The notes under the pieces: generated by a model
What the model was told of the DNA's origin: nothing
Seen by the model: only the letters and a program-made list of their open reading frames with translations
The model's database searches: none
Shown here: piece by piece, positions 22,964-33,249 of the stretch
How the letters are laid out: the number at the start of each line of letters is the position of its first letter
Numbering within the stretch: position 1 is the stretch's first letter
Position numbers and translations under genes: made by a program
Assembly (NCBI RefSeq): GCF_018882405.1
Contig: NZ_JACVOO010000001.1
Coordinates: 241,779 to 305,778, forward strand
DNA from: Polynucleobacter sp. 31A-FELB
GTDB taxonomy: Bacteria > Pseudomonadota > Gammaproteobacteria > Burkholderiales > Burkholderiaceae
Length of the DNA stretch: 64,000 nucleotides
Reading direction: 5' to 3'

Positions 22964-23233
22964 TTACTTACGGAGACCTAATTTCTCGATCAATGCGCGA
23001 TAGCGACCCAAATCCTTGCCCTTGAGGTAATCCAAGAGGCGGCGACGGCGTGAAACCATCTTCAACAAACCACGACGGCTGTGATGATCTTTAGCGTTAG
23101 CTTTGAAATGGGGGGTTAATTCATTGATACGGGCTGTTAGCAATGAAACTTGAACTTCAGGGCTACCTGTATCGTTTGCGCTGCGCGCGTTTTCTTTGAC
23201 GATTTCCGCCGTTTTAATATCAGCAACTGCCAT
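22964..23233 (-). CDS. rpsO: 30S ribosomal protein S15
   Basis: Primary 16S rRNA-binding protein of the small subunit, 89 residues. The family pattern [20 protein letters not shown] and [20 protein letters not shown] is complete. Start chosen at ATG 23233 ([10 protein letters not shown]): AAGGAG lies seven bases before it, whereas an ATG two codons upstream would be only one base from that site. It lies upstream of pnp, as usual. Confidence 0.98.
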   Translation of the reverse strand: MAVADIKTAEIVKENARSANDTGSPEVQVSLLTARINELTPHFKANAKDHHSRRGLLKMVSRRRRLLDYLKGKDLGRYRALIEKLGLRK

Positions 23234-23335
23234 TTTCATACTCCTTACTTGCGAACACTTGAGCTTTCACCCAATCCGTGTCGTGCATTAATTAATCAAA
23301 TAAAACAAAAAAGCTTTAAAAATCAAAGCCCTCGA

Positions 23336-23344
23336 ATTGTAGCA
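23336..23344 (-). promoter_or_regulatory. Candidate extended -10 promoter for rpsO
   Basis: On the minus strand this reads TGCTACAAT, an extended -10 element about 100 bp before the rpsO start. No good -35 is found at the right distance; TTGACC lies too close, 9 bp upstream. The promoter would give a leader of roughly 95 bases. Confidence 0.4.
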
Positions 23345-23443
23345 GAGACAGGTCAAAAAATGGGCTGCTTCACCTAGAACTTGCTATGCTCTAGCAAATC
23401 AAATCCCATTTAAAATAAAATTAACTAATAAAATCAATAAGTT

Positions 23444-24046
23444 ATGAAAATTTATCGCCTCACCACCCCTATATTTACCCTGGTTTTGAGTGTTTTTTGC
23501 CTCAACAACTCTGCTTTTGCCCAATTTTCCAATCCTTTTGGCCCTCAAAAGACAGTTGCTCAGCAACGGGAAGACATTCTTAAAACAAGCAATGACACCC
23601 TTAAGGCGCTATACCAAGTTCAGCCCAAGGCAAAAGAAGTGATTGAAAAATCGGTTGGGTACGCCACCTTTAGCAACTTTGGCATGAAGATTCTGGTTGC
23701 AGGCGGAGGCACGGGTAGCGGCGTTGTTATTCAAAAGGATGGGGTTAAGCCGATTTATATGAATATGGCCGAAGTCCAGGCTGGCCTTGGCCTTGGAATT
23801 AAGTCATTCCAGAACATCTTTGTATTTCAGACAAAAGCAGCCTTAAATGACTTCGTGAATTCCGGCTGGACCTTTGGCGGTCAGGTCACTGCAGCTGCCA
23901 AGTATGAAAGCAATGGGGATGCCTACCAAGATGCAGCCACAGTCGCTCCTGGAGTATTAATGTATCAACTTACAGACTCAGGCCTTGCCGCTGAAATCAC
24001 CGGCAAAGGCACCAAGTACTACAAGAACACAGACCTCAATAAATAA
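23444..24046 (+). CDS. SYLF/YSC84-domain lipid-binding protein, exported
   Basis: A 200-residue protein with a signal peptide (hydrophobic residues 8-26, cut after SAFA) and a SYLF (YSC84) domain over most of the mature part. Visible family patterns are KSVGYATFSNFGMKILVAGG, GSGVVIQKDG and SKYYKNTDLN-like TKYYKNTDLNK at the end. Members bind lipids or sit at membranes, but bacterial function is poorly known. It stands alone on the plus strand between rpsO and leuA. Confidence 0.87.
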   Translation: MKIYRLTTPIFTLVLSVFCLNNSAFAQFSNPFGPQKTVAQQREDILKTSNDTLKALYQVQPKAKEVIEKSVGYATFSNFGMKILVAGGGTGSGVVIQKDGVKPIYMNMAEVQAGLGLGIKSFQNIFVFQTKAALNDFVNSGWTFGGQVTAAAKYESNGDAYQDAATVAPGVLMYQLTDSGLAAEITGKGTKYYKNTDLNK

Positions 24047-24087
24047 GAGGTGCATTGCTCAGATACTGCGGATGTCACCAAGAATGA

Positions 24088-25638
24088 TTAAGGTGTCATC
24101 TGCGCATTGAGCTTAGCTTGGCTAGGATCATGCAATTTATTCAATGCAGATAAGTAAGCTTTCGCTGATGCAGCAATGATGTCTGGATCAGTGCCAACAC
24201 CATTGACGATGCGTCCACCTTTAGCGAGTCGCACAGTAACCTCACCTTGAGATTGCGTGCCTGAAGTGATCGCATTCACGGAATAGAGCAACTGCTCCGC
24301 CCCACTCTTCACGATCTCTTCAATTGCATTCAAGCTAGCATCAACTGGGCCATTACCCTCAGCCTCAGAGCTCGCTTCTTTATCGCCCACTCGGAAGGTG
24401 ACCTTAGACTTTGGACGCTCGCCTGTTTCAGAATGCTGACTCAAAGAAATGAACTTATAAAACTCGCCCGCCTCAGCGGCGGCTGAATTGGACATGATGG
24501 CAATAATATCTTCATCGAAGATTTCTGATTTTTGATCAGCTAATGCTTTGAATCGTACGAATGCTTCATTCAAATCAGCTTCAGCTTCAATCGCAATACC
24601 CAACTCCTGTAAGCGTTGCTTGAAGGCATTACGGCCAGACAACTTGCCCAACACAATCTTATTGGTTGCCCAACCCACATCTTCTGCGCGCATGATTTCA
24701 TAGGTATCGCGATTCTTTAAGATGCCATCTTGGTGGATGCCAGAAGTGTGCGCAAATGCATTGGCACCAACGACCGCCTTGTTTGGCTGAACTACGAAAC
24801 CGGTAATTTGTGAGACCAACTTCGAAGCAGGAACAATTTGAGTGGCGTCGATACCGCATACCATGTCAAAGTAATCCTTGCGTGTACGCAAAGCCATCAC
24901 AATCTCTTCTAAGGCCGTATTACCAGCGCGCTCACCTAAGCCGTTAATGGTGCACTCAATTTGTCGAGCGCCACCAATCTTCACGCCTGCTAAGGAGTTG
25001 GCAACAGCCATACCCAAGTCATTGTGGCAATGCACAGACCAAATCGCTTTATCTGAATTCGGAACACGGGTGCGTAAGGTCTTGATAAATTCACCATACA
25101 ACTCTGGCGTGGCATAACCTACAGTGTCAGGAATATTGATGGTGGTCGCACCTTCGTTAATAACTGCCTCCACTACTCTGCATAAGAAATCCATTTCTGA
25201 GCGATAGCCATCTTCTGCAGAAAACTCGATATCCTCAGCCAAGTTTCTGGCAAAGCGAATAGAACGCTTAGCTTGCTCTAAAACCTCTTCTGGAGACATG
25301 CGTAATTTCACAGCCATATGCAATGGGCTGGTTGCCAAGAAAGCATGAATGCGTTTTGCGTTAGCCGCTTTTAAGGCATCTGCTGCACGAGTTATGTCTT
25401 TATCGTTGGCACGAGCAAGTGAACATACGATGGAATCTTTCACGGCTGCTGCTACCGCCGAGATAGCCTGAAAGTCACCTTCAGAGCTCGCAGCAAAACC
25501 AGCCTCGATCACATCAACCTTGAGGCGCTCCAACTGGCGAGCAATACGAACCTTCTCATCCTTGGTCATTGAGGCACCAGGCGATTGTTCGCCATCACGT
25601 AAGGTGGTATCAAAAATGATTACTTTGTCACTCATCAC
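24088..25638 (-). CDS. leuA: 2-isopropylmalate synthase
   Basis: First committed enzyme of leucine synthesis: condenses acetyl-CoA with 2-oxoisovalerate. The 516-residue protein has the catalytic barrel opening with [15 protein letters not shown], metal-binding His in [18 protein letters not shown], and the C-terminal leucine-binding regulatory domain. The start ATG gives [17 protein letters not shown]. Upstream lies a leucine-codon leader peptide and an attenuator hairpin, so expression is probably tied to the level of charged tRNA-Leu. Confidence 0.98.
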   Translation of the reverse strand: MMSDKVIIFDTTLRDGEQSPGASMTKDEKVRIARQLERLKVDVIEAGFAASSEGDFQAISAVAAAVKDSIVCSLARANDKDITRAADALKAANAKRIHAFLATSPLHMAVKLRMSPEEVLEQAKRSIRFARNLAEDIEFSAEDGYRSEMDFLCRVVEAVINEGATTINIPDTVGYATPELYGEFIKTLRTRVPNSDKAIWSVHCHNDLGMAVANSLAGVKIGGARQIECTINGLGERAGNTALEEIVMALRTRKDYFDMVCGIDATQIVPASKLVSQITGFVVQPNKAVVGANAFAHTSGIHQDGILKNRDTYEIMRAEDVGWATNKIVLGKLSGRNAFKQRLQELGIAIEAEADLNEAFVRFKALADQKSEIFDEDIIAIMSNSAAAEAGEFYKFISLSQHSETGERPKSKVTFRVGDKEASSEAEGNGPVDASLNAIEEIVKSGAEQLLYSVNAITSGTQSQGEVTVRLAKGGRIVNGVGTDPDIIAASAKAYLSALNKLHDPSQAKLNAQMTP

Positions 25639-25694
25639 TACTCTCCGGTTCAGTATTGCTTAATTATGTTTACTACTCAATTGCGAATCTAGAA

Positions 25695-25720
25695 ACAAAA
25701 ACCCCAGCAATTTGCTGGGG
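25695..25720 (-). terminator. leuA attenuator terminator
   Basis: Stem CCCCAGCA (25702-25709) and TGCTGGGG (25713-25720), followed on the minus strand by TTTTT (25697-25701). It lies between the leader peptide stop and leuA. The segment GCTTGGGGC at the end of the leader ORF (25775-25783) can pair with GCCCCAGC of the terminator's first arm, with one bulged base, and so provides an antiterminator. Confidence 0.85.
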
Positions 25721-25761
25721 CTGGTATGTCGTGGCTAATGAATTACTTTAATCTCATTAAC

Positions 25762-25839
25762 TCAGGCCTTACCTGCCCCAAGCTGTAGGCTTAGTGCTAG
25801 TAGAAGCAGGTTCGAGATAAGTGAGAAATTCATCAACAT
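25762..25839 (-). CDS. leuL: leuA leader peptide (25 residues, Leu-rich)
   Basis: A 25-codon ORF directly upstream of the leuA attenuator. Nine of 25 residues are Leu, including the run LLLLALSLQL with four CTA codons. The ribosome would stall there when charged tRNA-Leu is scarce, leaving the downstream antiterminator arm free; when translation reaches the stop the arm is covered and the terminator forms. The ORF ends in TGA 42 bases before the terminator's first arm. A start two codons later (second ATG) is also possible. The ribosome binding site is weak. The leuL name is by analogy with enteric leader peptides. Confidence 0.8.
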   Translation of the reverse strand: MLMNFSLISNLLLLALSLQLGAGKA

Positions 25840-25867
25840 GGATTAAATATAACCTAAATATTCCAAA

Positions 25868-26731
25868 TTAGCTAAAACGACGGCCACTCAGATGCTCCCA
25901 AGCCCAAATTACATAGCCGGAGATGGAATACACCACAAAGAGGCCGAACAAGGTTAAGGGTGGATTAGAGGAGATCAAGACAAAGGTCAGAATCATTAAG
26001 ACCATCACACCAAAAGGTACGCGGTATCGAACATCCAAGGCTTTGCCACTGTAAAAACGGGCATTCGATACCATGGTTAAACCAGCATAAACAGCGATAA
26101 AGAAAGTAATCCAAGGAATCGCCGTGTCACGCACAGGAATCTTATTGTCATCGGCCAACCAGATAAAACCAGCCATCAAAGAACCAGCCGCTGGGCTTGG
26201 TAAACCTTGAAAAAACTTCTTATCAACTACGCCAGTATTGACGTTAAATCGGGCCAAGCGCAAAGCAGCGCCTGCGCAATAAGTAAAGGCGGCTAACCAG
26301 CCCCACTTACCCAAATCTTTTAAAGCCCACTCATAAGCAACTAAGGCTGGGGCAACTCCAAATGACACCATATCGGCCAAAGAGTCATATTGCTCGCCGA
26401 AGGCGCTCTGGGTGTTGGTCATACGGGCAACGCGACCATCCATGCCATCCAAAACTAGGGATGCAAAGATGGCAATAGCTGCCATCTCAAACTGGTGGTT
26501 CATCGCATTAACGATCGCAAAGAAGCCGCAGAATAAAGCCGCCGTAGTAAATGCGTTAGGTAGTAGGTAGATTCCTTTGCTGCGTTGACGCGGCTTATCC
26601 GCATGCAGCTCTTCTACCTCGAAATCAATTCCATCGCTGAGCTCTTCAGCCCATTCAGCCTGGGAACGCTCAGCCCGTTTAGGAGCAAAGCGACTACGGT
26701 CTATACGGCCACGACGACGAAATGTACTCAA
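25868..26731 (-). CDS. pssA: CDP-diacylglycerol-serine O-phosphatidyltransferase
   Basis: Membrane enzyme making phosphatidylserine, the precursor of phosphatidylethanolamine; 287 residues. The CDP-alcohol phosphotransferase motif D-G-x2-A-R-x8-G-x3-D-x3-D is visible in LDGMDGRVARMTNTQSAFGE and continues YDSLADMVSFG. About 60 polar residues precede the first of some seven hydrophobic segments. The gene is 28 bp downstream of psd, with which it works in sequence. Confidence 0.96.
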   Translation of the reverse strand: MSTFRRRGRIDRSRFAPKRAERSQAEWAEELSDGIDFEVEELHADKPRQRSKGIYLLPNAFTTAALFCGFFAIVNAMNHQFEMAAIAIFASLVLDGMDGRVARMTNTQSAFGEQYDSLADMVSFGVAPALVAYEWALKDLGKWGWLAAFTYCAGAALRLARFNVNTGVVDKKFFQGLPSPAAGSLMAGFIWLADDNKIPVRDTAIPWITFFIAVYAGLTMVSNARFYSGKALDVRYRVPFGVMVLMILTFVLISSNPPLTLFGLFVVYSISGYVIWAWEHLSGRRFS

Positions 26732-26759
26732 AGAATATTCCCTAGTTAAAGCGGCTTAA

Positions 26760-27407
26760 TTAATCTAAGCCGGGTACGCGAGCTAATGCGGTGTTCGTAG
26801 CAAAAACTTTATCACCAACACTGACCAAAGGTTCAGCTGTTAATGGCAAATATACATCTACGCGAGAGCCAAAGCGAATAAAACCATAACGCTCACCCGC
26901 TTTAAGTCTATCGCCAACATGGATATAGCAAAGAATGCGTCGCGCAATCAGGCCTGCAACCTGAACCAATGTCACGATTTGACCGTTGGCATCAATCACA
27001 ACGGCATTACGCTCATTCTCAGTGGAGGCTTTGTCTAAATCGGCATTCACAAACTTGCCTGGGAAATATTGAATCTCTTTTACCAGGCCGTTCACTGCGC
27101 TACGGTTGGAGTGAACGTTAAATACATTCATAAAAACACTAATCTTCAAAGCTTCACGACCCGCATAAGGATCATTGGCTTTTTCCACCACGACGATACG
27201 GCCGTCAGCCGGAGATAAAACTAAGTCACGACCTATAGCAGCAATACGCTGCGGATCGCGGAAGAACTGCAGAACAAAGATAAAGATGATCCACAAAGGC
27301 CATGACCATGCAATGCCACCAAGATAGTGGACTAGCAAAGTAACAGCCCCCACTAATGCCAAATACGGCCAACCTTCTTTCGCAATAATGGGGTGCGGAT
27401 ACATCAT
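26760..27407 (-). CDS. psd: Phosphatidylserine decarboxylase proenzyme
   Basis: Pyruvoyl-dependent enzyme that makes phosphatidylethanolamine. At 215 residues it belongs to the short type (PSD-A). Self-cleavage at the GS bond of [11 protein letters not shown] (near residue 184) creates the pyruvoyl group. The N-terminal part has a hydrophobic stretch for membrane contact. Start at 27407 has AAGG upstream; ATG at 27404 is an equal alternative. It lies between ilvC and pssA. Confidence 0.95.
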   Translation of the reverse strand: MMYPHPIIAKEGWPYLALVGAVTLLVHYLGGIAWSWPLWIIFIFVLQFFRDPQRIAAIGRDLVLSPADGRIVVVEKANDPYAGREALKISVFMNVFNVHSNRSAVNGLVKEIQYFPGKFVNADLDKASTENERNAVVIDANGQIVTLVQVAGLIARRILCYIHVGDRLKAGERYGFIRFGSRVDVYLPLTAEPLVSVGDKVFATNTALARVPGLD

Positions 27408-27460
27408 CTTTGTTCTGAGCCTTATTTAATGAACTGCTTATTTATGACTTTATGTCTTAC

Positions 27461-28519
<1,059 letters not shown>

Positions 28520-28528
28520 TTAAAAAAA

Positions 28529-29020
28529 TTAAACCTTGAGGATACGTTCACCGCGCCCAATACCAGAACCACCCGAACGGACAGTTTCCAGAATCGATGC
28601 ACGATCAATCGAATCAATAAAGGCATCTAATTTGGCACCATCACCAGTTAATTCAATGGTGTAACTCTTATCAGTCACATCGATGATGCGACCACGGAAG
28701 ATATCCGTTGTACGTTTCAACTCTTCACGCTCTTTACCAACAGCGCGAACTTTGATCATCATGAGCTCGCGCTCAATATGAGGGCCTTCAGTCAAATCAA
28801 AAACCTTAACCACTTCAACCAAGCGATTTAAGTGTTTGGTAATTTGCTCAATCACATCCTCAGAACCAATCGTGACAATCGTCATGCGAGAAAGCGATGG
28901 ATCTTCAGTAGGTGCAACACTTAAGGTTTCAATGTTGTAACCGCGTGCAGAGAATAAGCCAACAACCCGGGACAATGCACCTGGTTCGTTCTCTATCAAT
29001 ACAGAAATAATATGTCGCAT
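28529..29020 (-). CDS. ilvH: Acetolactate synthase small (regulatory) subunit
   Basis: Regulatory subunit of acetohydroxyacid synthase; binds valine through an N-terminal ACT domain (HIISVLIENEPGALSRVVGL). The 163-residue protein has the usual C-terminal part ending SGIGRGERILKV. The stop of ilvI and the start of ilvH overlap by one base, so the two subunits are likely made together. Confidence 0.97.
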   Translation of the reverse strand: MRHIISVLIENEPGALSRVVGLFSARGYNIETLSVAPTEDPSLSRMTIVTIGSEDVIEQITKHLNRLVEVVKVFDLTEGPHIERELMMIKVRAVGKEREELKRTTDIFRGRIIDVTDKSYTIELTGDGAKLDAFIDSIDRASILETVRSGGSGIGRGERILKV

Positions 29021-30807
29021 TAGAGATCCTCACTACCCAAAAGCATTTCAGTAATACCCTTACCCGCTTGAACCATAGGCCAAACGTTTTCTTCTGGGTC
29101 TGTCTGGAAATCCATAAACACAGTGCGATCTTTTAAACGAATCGCCTCTTTGAGCGCACCCTCAACATCAGACTTCTTCTCGATACGCATACCAACGTGT
29201 CCATAGGCCTCAGCCAACTTCACAAAGTCTGGCAATGAATCCATATAAGAGCTGGAATAGCGCTTGTTATAAGTCAGCTCTTGCCACTGACGAACCATAC
29301 CAAGGTAACGGTTGTTCAATGACACGATCTTCACAGGCGTGTCGTACTGCTTGCAAGTAGACAGCTCTTGAATACACATCTGAATAGAGCCTTCACCAGT
29401 GATGGTGAATACATCTTTTTCAGGAAATGCCTTCTTGATACCCATAGCGTAAGGCAAACCCACGCCCATAGTACCCAGGCCGCCTGAGTTAATCCAGCGA
29501 CGTGGCTTATCGAACTTGTAGAACTGAGCGGCCCACATTTGATGCTGACCAACGTCAGAACAAATAAAGGCATCACCACCAGTGAGCTCCCACAACTTCT
29601 GAACTACGTACTGAGGTTTTACGATTTGCGAAGCTTCGTCGTACTTCAAACAATCTTTTTTACGCCACTCATTAATCTGCTCCCACCATGCCGCAAGCTT
29701 TGCATCATTCTTGCGCGGGCCAGCAGCTTTGAGCTGGGCAGTCATCTCAACCAATACTTCTTTGAGATTGCCAACGATAGGAACATCTACCTTCACGCGT
29801 TTAGAAATCACGGATGGGTCGATATCAATATGAATAATCTTGCGTGGATGACTTGCAAAGTGAGCAGTATTACCAATCACGCGGTCATCAAAACGTGCAC
29901 CAATCGCAATCAACACATCGCTGTGTTGCATCGCCATATTGGCTTCGTAAGTACCGTGCATACCTAGCATGCCCAAAAATTGTGGGCTTGTACCAGGAAA
30001 GCCACCGAGGCCCATCAAGGTATTGGTGACTGGGTAGCCTAGCAAATCAGCAAATTCTTTTAACTCTGGTGCAGCGTCAGCCAAGATAATGCCGCCACCG
30101 GTATAGATGTATGGGCGCTCTGCTTCTTGCAATAGAGAAACCGCTTTACGAATCTGTCCACTGTGCCCTTTGATTACAGGGTTGTAGGAACGCATCTCCA
30201 AAGTTTCTGGATAAACAAATGGTGCCTTGGCTGCGGATACATCTTTAGGGATGTCGATCAACACTGGGCCTGGGCGACCTGTTTGTGCAATATGAAAAGC
30301 CTTCTTGATTACCAAAGGAAGATCTCTGACGTCCTTTACCAAGAAGTTGTGCTTCACCACTGGGCGAGTAATGCCAACAGTATCCGCCTCTTGGAAAGCA
30401 TCTTCACCGATTGCGTACGTTGGCACGTTACCGCTGATGATCACCATCGGGATCGAATCAGTGTAAGCAGTAGCAATTCCGGTAACCGCATTGGTTACAC
30501 CAGGACCTGAAGTAACTAGAGCGACACCAACCTTACCGGTTGCACGCGCATAGCCATCTGCCGCATGAACTGCTGCTTGCTCATGGCGAACAAGGATATG
30601 TTCAAACTTGTCCTGCTTAAAAATTTCGTCGTAGATAAAGAGAACAGAACCGCCTGGGTAACCCCAAACAAATTCAACACCCTCTTTGTGCAAAGCCTGT
30701 ACCAACATTTCTGCACCAATCATTTCAGGCGCATTCGCTGTGGAATTTGGGTTTGCTGTGTCTTGGTTAGCTTTAGAAGCTAAAAATTCGGCGCTGCTTG
30801 TATTCAT
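29020..30807 (-). CDS. ilvI: Acetolactate synthase large (catalytic) subunit
   Basis: Thiamine-diphosphate enzyme that condenses pyruvate with pyruvate or 2-oxobutyrate. From ATG 30807 (MNTSSAEFLASK) it has 595 residues. Visible are the cofactor Glu region (HEQAAVHAADGYARATG), the GxG of the FAD-binding middle domain, and the ThDP motif starting GEGSIQM and reaching NNRYLGMVRQWQ. The open frame extends to 30909, but the added residues are not family-like, and AAGGA precedes the chosen ATG. It heads the ilvI-ilvH-ilvC-psd-pssA-leuA block. Confidence 0.96.
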   Translation of the reverse strand: MNTSSAEFLASKANQDTANPNSTANAPEMIGAEMLVQALHKEGVEFVWGYPGGSVLFIYDEIFKQDKFEHILVRHEQAAVHAADGYARATGKVGVALVTSGPGVTNAVTGIATAYTDSIPMVIISGNVPTYAIGEDAFQEADTVGITRPVVKHNFLVKDVRDLPLVIKKAFHIAQTGRPGPVLIDIPKDVSAAKAPFVYPETLEMRSYNPVIKGHSGQIRKAVSLLQEAERPYIYTGGGIILADAAPELKEFADLLGYPVTNTLMGLGGFPGTSPQFLGMLGMHGTYEANMAMQHSDVLIAIGARFDDRVIGNTAHFASHPRKIIHIDIDPSVISKRVKVDVPIVGNLKEVLVEMTAQLKAAGPRKNDAKLAAWWEQINEWRKKDCLKYDEASQIVKPQYVVQKLWELTGGDAFICSDVGQHQMWAAQFYKFDKPRRWINSGGLGTMGVGLPYAMGIKKAFPEKDVFTITGEGSIQMCIQELSTCKQYDTPVKIVSLNNRYLGMVRQWQELTYNKRYSSSYMDSLPDFVKLAEAYGHVGMRIEKKSDVEGALKEAIRLKDRTVFMDFQTDPEENVWPMVQAGKGITEMLLGSEDL

Positions 30808-31001
30808 TTTTCTTTCGTCCTTTGCAATTTTCGGCAAAAAATTGTTTGGTCTGTTCTGTCTCCTGCTTGTGGCCTGAGTTCGAACGGCGCTGCTACCGGA
30901 AAAAACCACTTCTTGAATGAGATTCTAGGTAGTAAGCCCTATATTCTATAGCAATCCCCTAAAATAGACGAATTCCATCTGATTCAGGTCTAATCTACTG
31001 A

Positions 31002-31571
31002 ATGGCCTCACCCCAAGAACTTTCTGACTTTCTGAGCAGTGTTGAGCAGCGCGCTTTTAAGCAAGCGGTCTACGCTGTGCGAGATGACGATGCCGCCTTA
31101 GACATTGTTCAGGATGCCATGATTAAGCTGGCTGAAAAGTATGGTGACCGCCCCGCAGCAGAACTACCCCTCGTTTTCACCCGAATCCTGCAAAACCGCA
31201 TTCATGACTGGTTTAGACGCCAAAAGGTTCGTAATACCTGGGTCACCCTGTTCTCCAATATGGGCAAGAAATCGGATGAAAACGATGATTTTGACCCCCT
31301 AGAGTCACTTTCAGCCCCAGATGACAGTGAAATTCACCAAGATGGTGCATTTAAGCTGGAACGTAGTCAGCTATTGCAGTCCCTGGAGTCAGAAATATCA
31401 AAATTGCCTGCCCGTCAACGAGAAGCCTTCCTGATGCGTTATTGGGATGAGCTGAGCATTACTGAAACTGCCCTTGCCATGAGTTGTAGCGAGGGAAGCG
31501 TCAAAACCCACTGCTCAAGAGCCACCCAGGCTCTAGCTAAAGCATTGAAATTAAAAGGAATTACGCTGTGA
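31002..31571 (+). CDS. RNA polymerase sigma factor, ECF-like sigma-70
   Basis: A 189-residue alternative sigma factor. Region 2 spans about residues 15-75 (AVRDDDAALDIVQDAMIKLAEKYGD, then LQNRIHDWFRRQK). Region 4 spans about 125-180 (KLPARQREAFLMRYWDELSI, then SEGSVKTHCSRATQAL). The linker is acidic. It overlaps the next gene by four bases (GTGA), which encodes a one-helix membrane protein that could act as its anti-sigma factor. This block with DUF3619, DUF3106 and RDD genes recurs in Burkholderiales. The signal it answers is unknown. Confidence 0.92.
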   Translation: MASPQELSDFLSSVEQRAFKQAVYAVRDDDAALDIVQDAMIKLAEKYGDRPAAELPLVFTRILQNRIHDWFRRQKVRNTWVTLFSNMGKKSDENDDFDPLESLSAPDDSEIHQDGAFKLERSQLLQSLESEISKLPARQREAFLMRYWDELSITETALAMSCSEGSVKTHCSRATQALAKALKLKGITL

Positions 31572-32032
31572 ACCGCAATGAAGACATCCTAAACCCAACA
31601 GAAGCCGACCAATTTGGCCTGGCTGCTGCCACCCTGCTCCGCCAAGGATCCCAATCCTTACCAGCAGGCATCAAAGATCGTCTGTACGCAGCACGCCTCA
31701 AGGCCATTTCTGTTAAAAAACCAGAAAAAATCCGCATTCAGCAGCATGTTTTGACCAGTTCCACTGGAAGCTGGTCTTCAGGCTCACGCTCTTTTTGGGA
31801 TAACGTAGGTTGGATTGCTCCACTGATTGTGTTGGTCTTTGGCCTGATTGGTATCGCCCAATGGCAGCAAGACTCCCGCATCAACGATATAGCCGAATTG
31901 GATGTGGCCCTCTTAACGGATGACGTGCCACCTGATGCTTACGCCGACAGCGGCTTCATGGGATTCCTCAAAAATGGTCCCTTAGCCGAATCCGATCAAG
32001 ATAGCCTTGATTCAGCCAAGTCACCATCTTAA
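31568..32032 (+). CDS. DUF3619 family membrane protein, possible anti-sigma factor
   Basis: A 154-residue protein with a cytoplasmic N-terminal part of about 80 residues, one hydrophobic helix (VGWIAPLIVLVFGLIGIAQW), and a C-terminal acidic part. It starts with GTG at 31568, overlapping the sigma factor stop as GTGA. The topology and coupling fit an anti-sigma partner, but there is no recognisable zinc-binding anti-sigma motif, so this role is inference. Confidence 0.82.
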   Translation: MNRNEDILNPTEADQFGLAAATLLRQGSQSLPAGIKDRLYAARLKAISVKKPEKIRIQQHVLTSSTGSWSSGSRSFWDNVGWIAPLIVLVFGLIGIAQWQQDSRINDIAELDVALLTDDVPPDAYADSGFMGFLKNGPLAESDQDSLDSAKSPS

Positions 32033-32044
32033 AGTTCATAGCGA

Positions 32045-32677
32045 ATGCTGAACAACCCACGATCTTTAAGCGCCTTACTCAGCATCAGCATGATGTTGTC
32101 AATTGGCGCATTTGGATCAGTGCAAAGTTCAGATGTGTTTGCTCAAACAGCTCCAGCTGCCCATGGTAAAACCACTGGCACTCCAGAGAAAAAGCCGGAT
32201 GGCACATGGGAAGGTCTGAAGCCTGCACAACAAAAAATCTTGGCACCACTGGAAAGCGATTGGGATTACATGCTCCCAGATAGTCGCAAGAAATGGATAC
32301 AGGTTGCCAACCTCTATCCAAAGATGAGTGAGGGCGATCAACAGCGACTTCAGTCTCGCATGACAAGCTGGTCCAACCTCTCTCAAAAAGATCGTCGTAT
32401 CGCGCGAGAAAATTACCTCAGCAGCCTCAAGTTCCCTGCAGAGAAAAAAGCAGAGGCTTGGAGTGCGTATCAAAAACTGAGTGATGAGCAGAAAAAGAAA
32501 TTAGCTCAAGCAGAGGTGAATAAGAAAAAGCCGACAGCTGCGAGTGCACCTACATTGCAACAACACCCTATTACACAGAAGTCCAATCTGGCGCCAACCC
32601 TGCCAGCAAGTAGCAGCCCGACTCCAGATGCTCCGGCTCCGAGCGTAAGCCCGGATAGCACTTCAAGCAATCCCTGA
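32045..32677 (+). CDS. DUF3106 family exported protein
   Basis: A 210-residue protein with a signal peptide (about residues 8-33) and the DUF3106 pattern: W-x-x-L-x-P-x-Q blocks such as WEGLKPAQQKILAPLESDWD, and SRMTSWSNLSQKDRRIAREN. The C-terminal 50 residues are low-complexity Pro/Ser/Thr, probably disordered. It lies 12 bp after the DUF3619 gene and 13 bp before the RDD gene. The role is unknown; envelope location is likely. Confidence 0.85.
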   Translation: MLNNPRSLSALLSISMMLSIGAFGSVQSSDVFAQTAPAAHGKTTGTPEKKPDGTWEGLKPAQQKILAPLESDWDYMLPDSRKKWIQVANLYPKMSEGDQQRLQSRMTSWSNLSQKDRRIARENYLSSLKFPAEKKAEAWSAYQKLSDEQKKKLAQAEVNKKKPTAASAPTLQQHPITQKSNLAPTLPASSSPTPDAPAPSVSPDSTSSNP

Positions 32678-32690
32678 GAATCCCCAAGCT

Positions 32691-33230
32691 GTGATTACCC
32701 CCGCCGAATTAAACGCGCTCCCTGCTCCACAATTTTGGCGGAGAGTCTCCTGTGGTCTCTACGAGCAATTAGTTCTATTAGGCGTCATCGCGCTGACTTT
32801 CCTAGTTCCCAATTTGGGCCTAGGCATTCTGTTTGGATTTGCCCTACCAAGCTGGCTAACCTTTCTCTATCTATATACCATCCTAGGCATTTACTTTGTT
32901 TGGTATTGGACTAAGTCTGGTCAGACGCTGGCAATGCAAACATGGCGCGTTCGCATGATTGGTCCGGGAGGTTACAACCTCACTCGAAAGCAGGCAGTCT
33001 GGCGCTATGTCTATGGATCTCTGTGGCTTGTGCCTTGCGTCCTGCTGCAATGGCTCTTTGGGCTCCAGAAGTGGCAGATTATTGAAATGCTTTTCACAGT
33101 TGCTTTATTACTGTGGCCATTGAGCATTTACTTAGATCGCGTTAGCCCTCTTCTGCGCCAAAGCCTACCAGACCGTTTTGCCAGAACCCGTTTAGTGGAA
33201 TTACCAAAGAACTTGGTGACACTCTCGTAA
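32691..33230 (+). CDS. RDD family membrane protein
   Basis: A 179-residue inner-membrane protein with four hydrophobic segments and the RDD domain. The family Arg-Asp-Asp is altered here: the first helix follows FWRRVSCGLYEQLVLL, and the second pair appears as GQTLAMQTWRVRMIGPGG. It starts with GTG at 32691. It ends the sigma factor block. RDD proteins are often transport-related, but no substrate is known. Confidence 0.85.
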   Translation: MITPAELNALPAPQFWRRVSCGLYEQLVLLGVIALTFLVPNLGLGILFGFALPSWLTFLYLYTILGIYFVWYWTKSGQTLAMQTWRVRMIGPGGYNLTRKQAVWRYVYGSLWLVPCVLLQWLFGLQKWQIIEMLFTVALLLWPLSIYLDRVSPLLRQSLPDRFARTRLVELPKNLVTLS

Positions 33231-33249
33231 ACACGAGAATGCGTGAGCC

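Noticed and set aside
24071..24100. Hairpin GATGTCACC/GGTGTCATC at the leuA end
   Set aside because: One mismatch, long loop, overlaps the leuA stop codon and has no T-run; not supported as a terminator.
30808..30960. Search for an ilv leader peptide or attenuator before ilvI
   Set aside because: The minus strand here has no ATG-led ORF with Ile/Val/Leu runs and no terminator hairpin, unlike the leuA leader.
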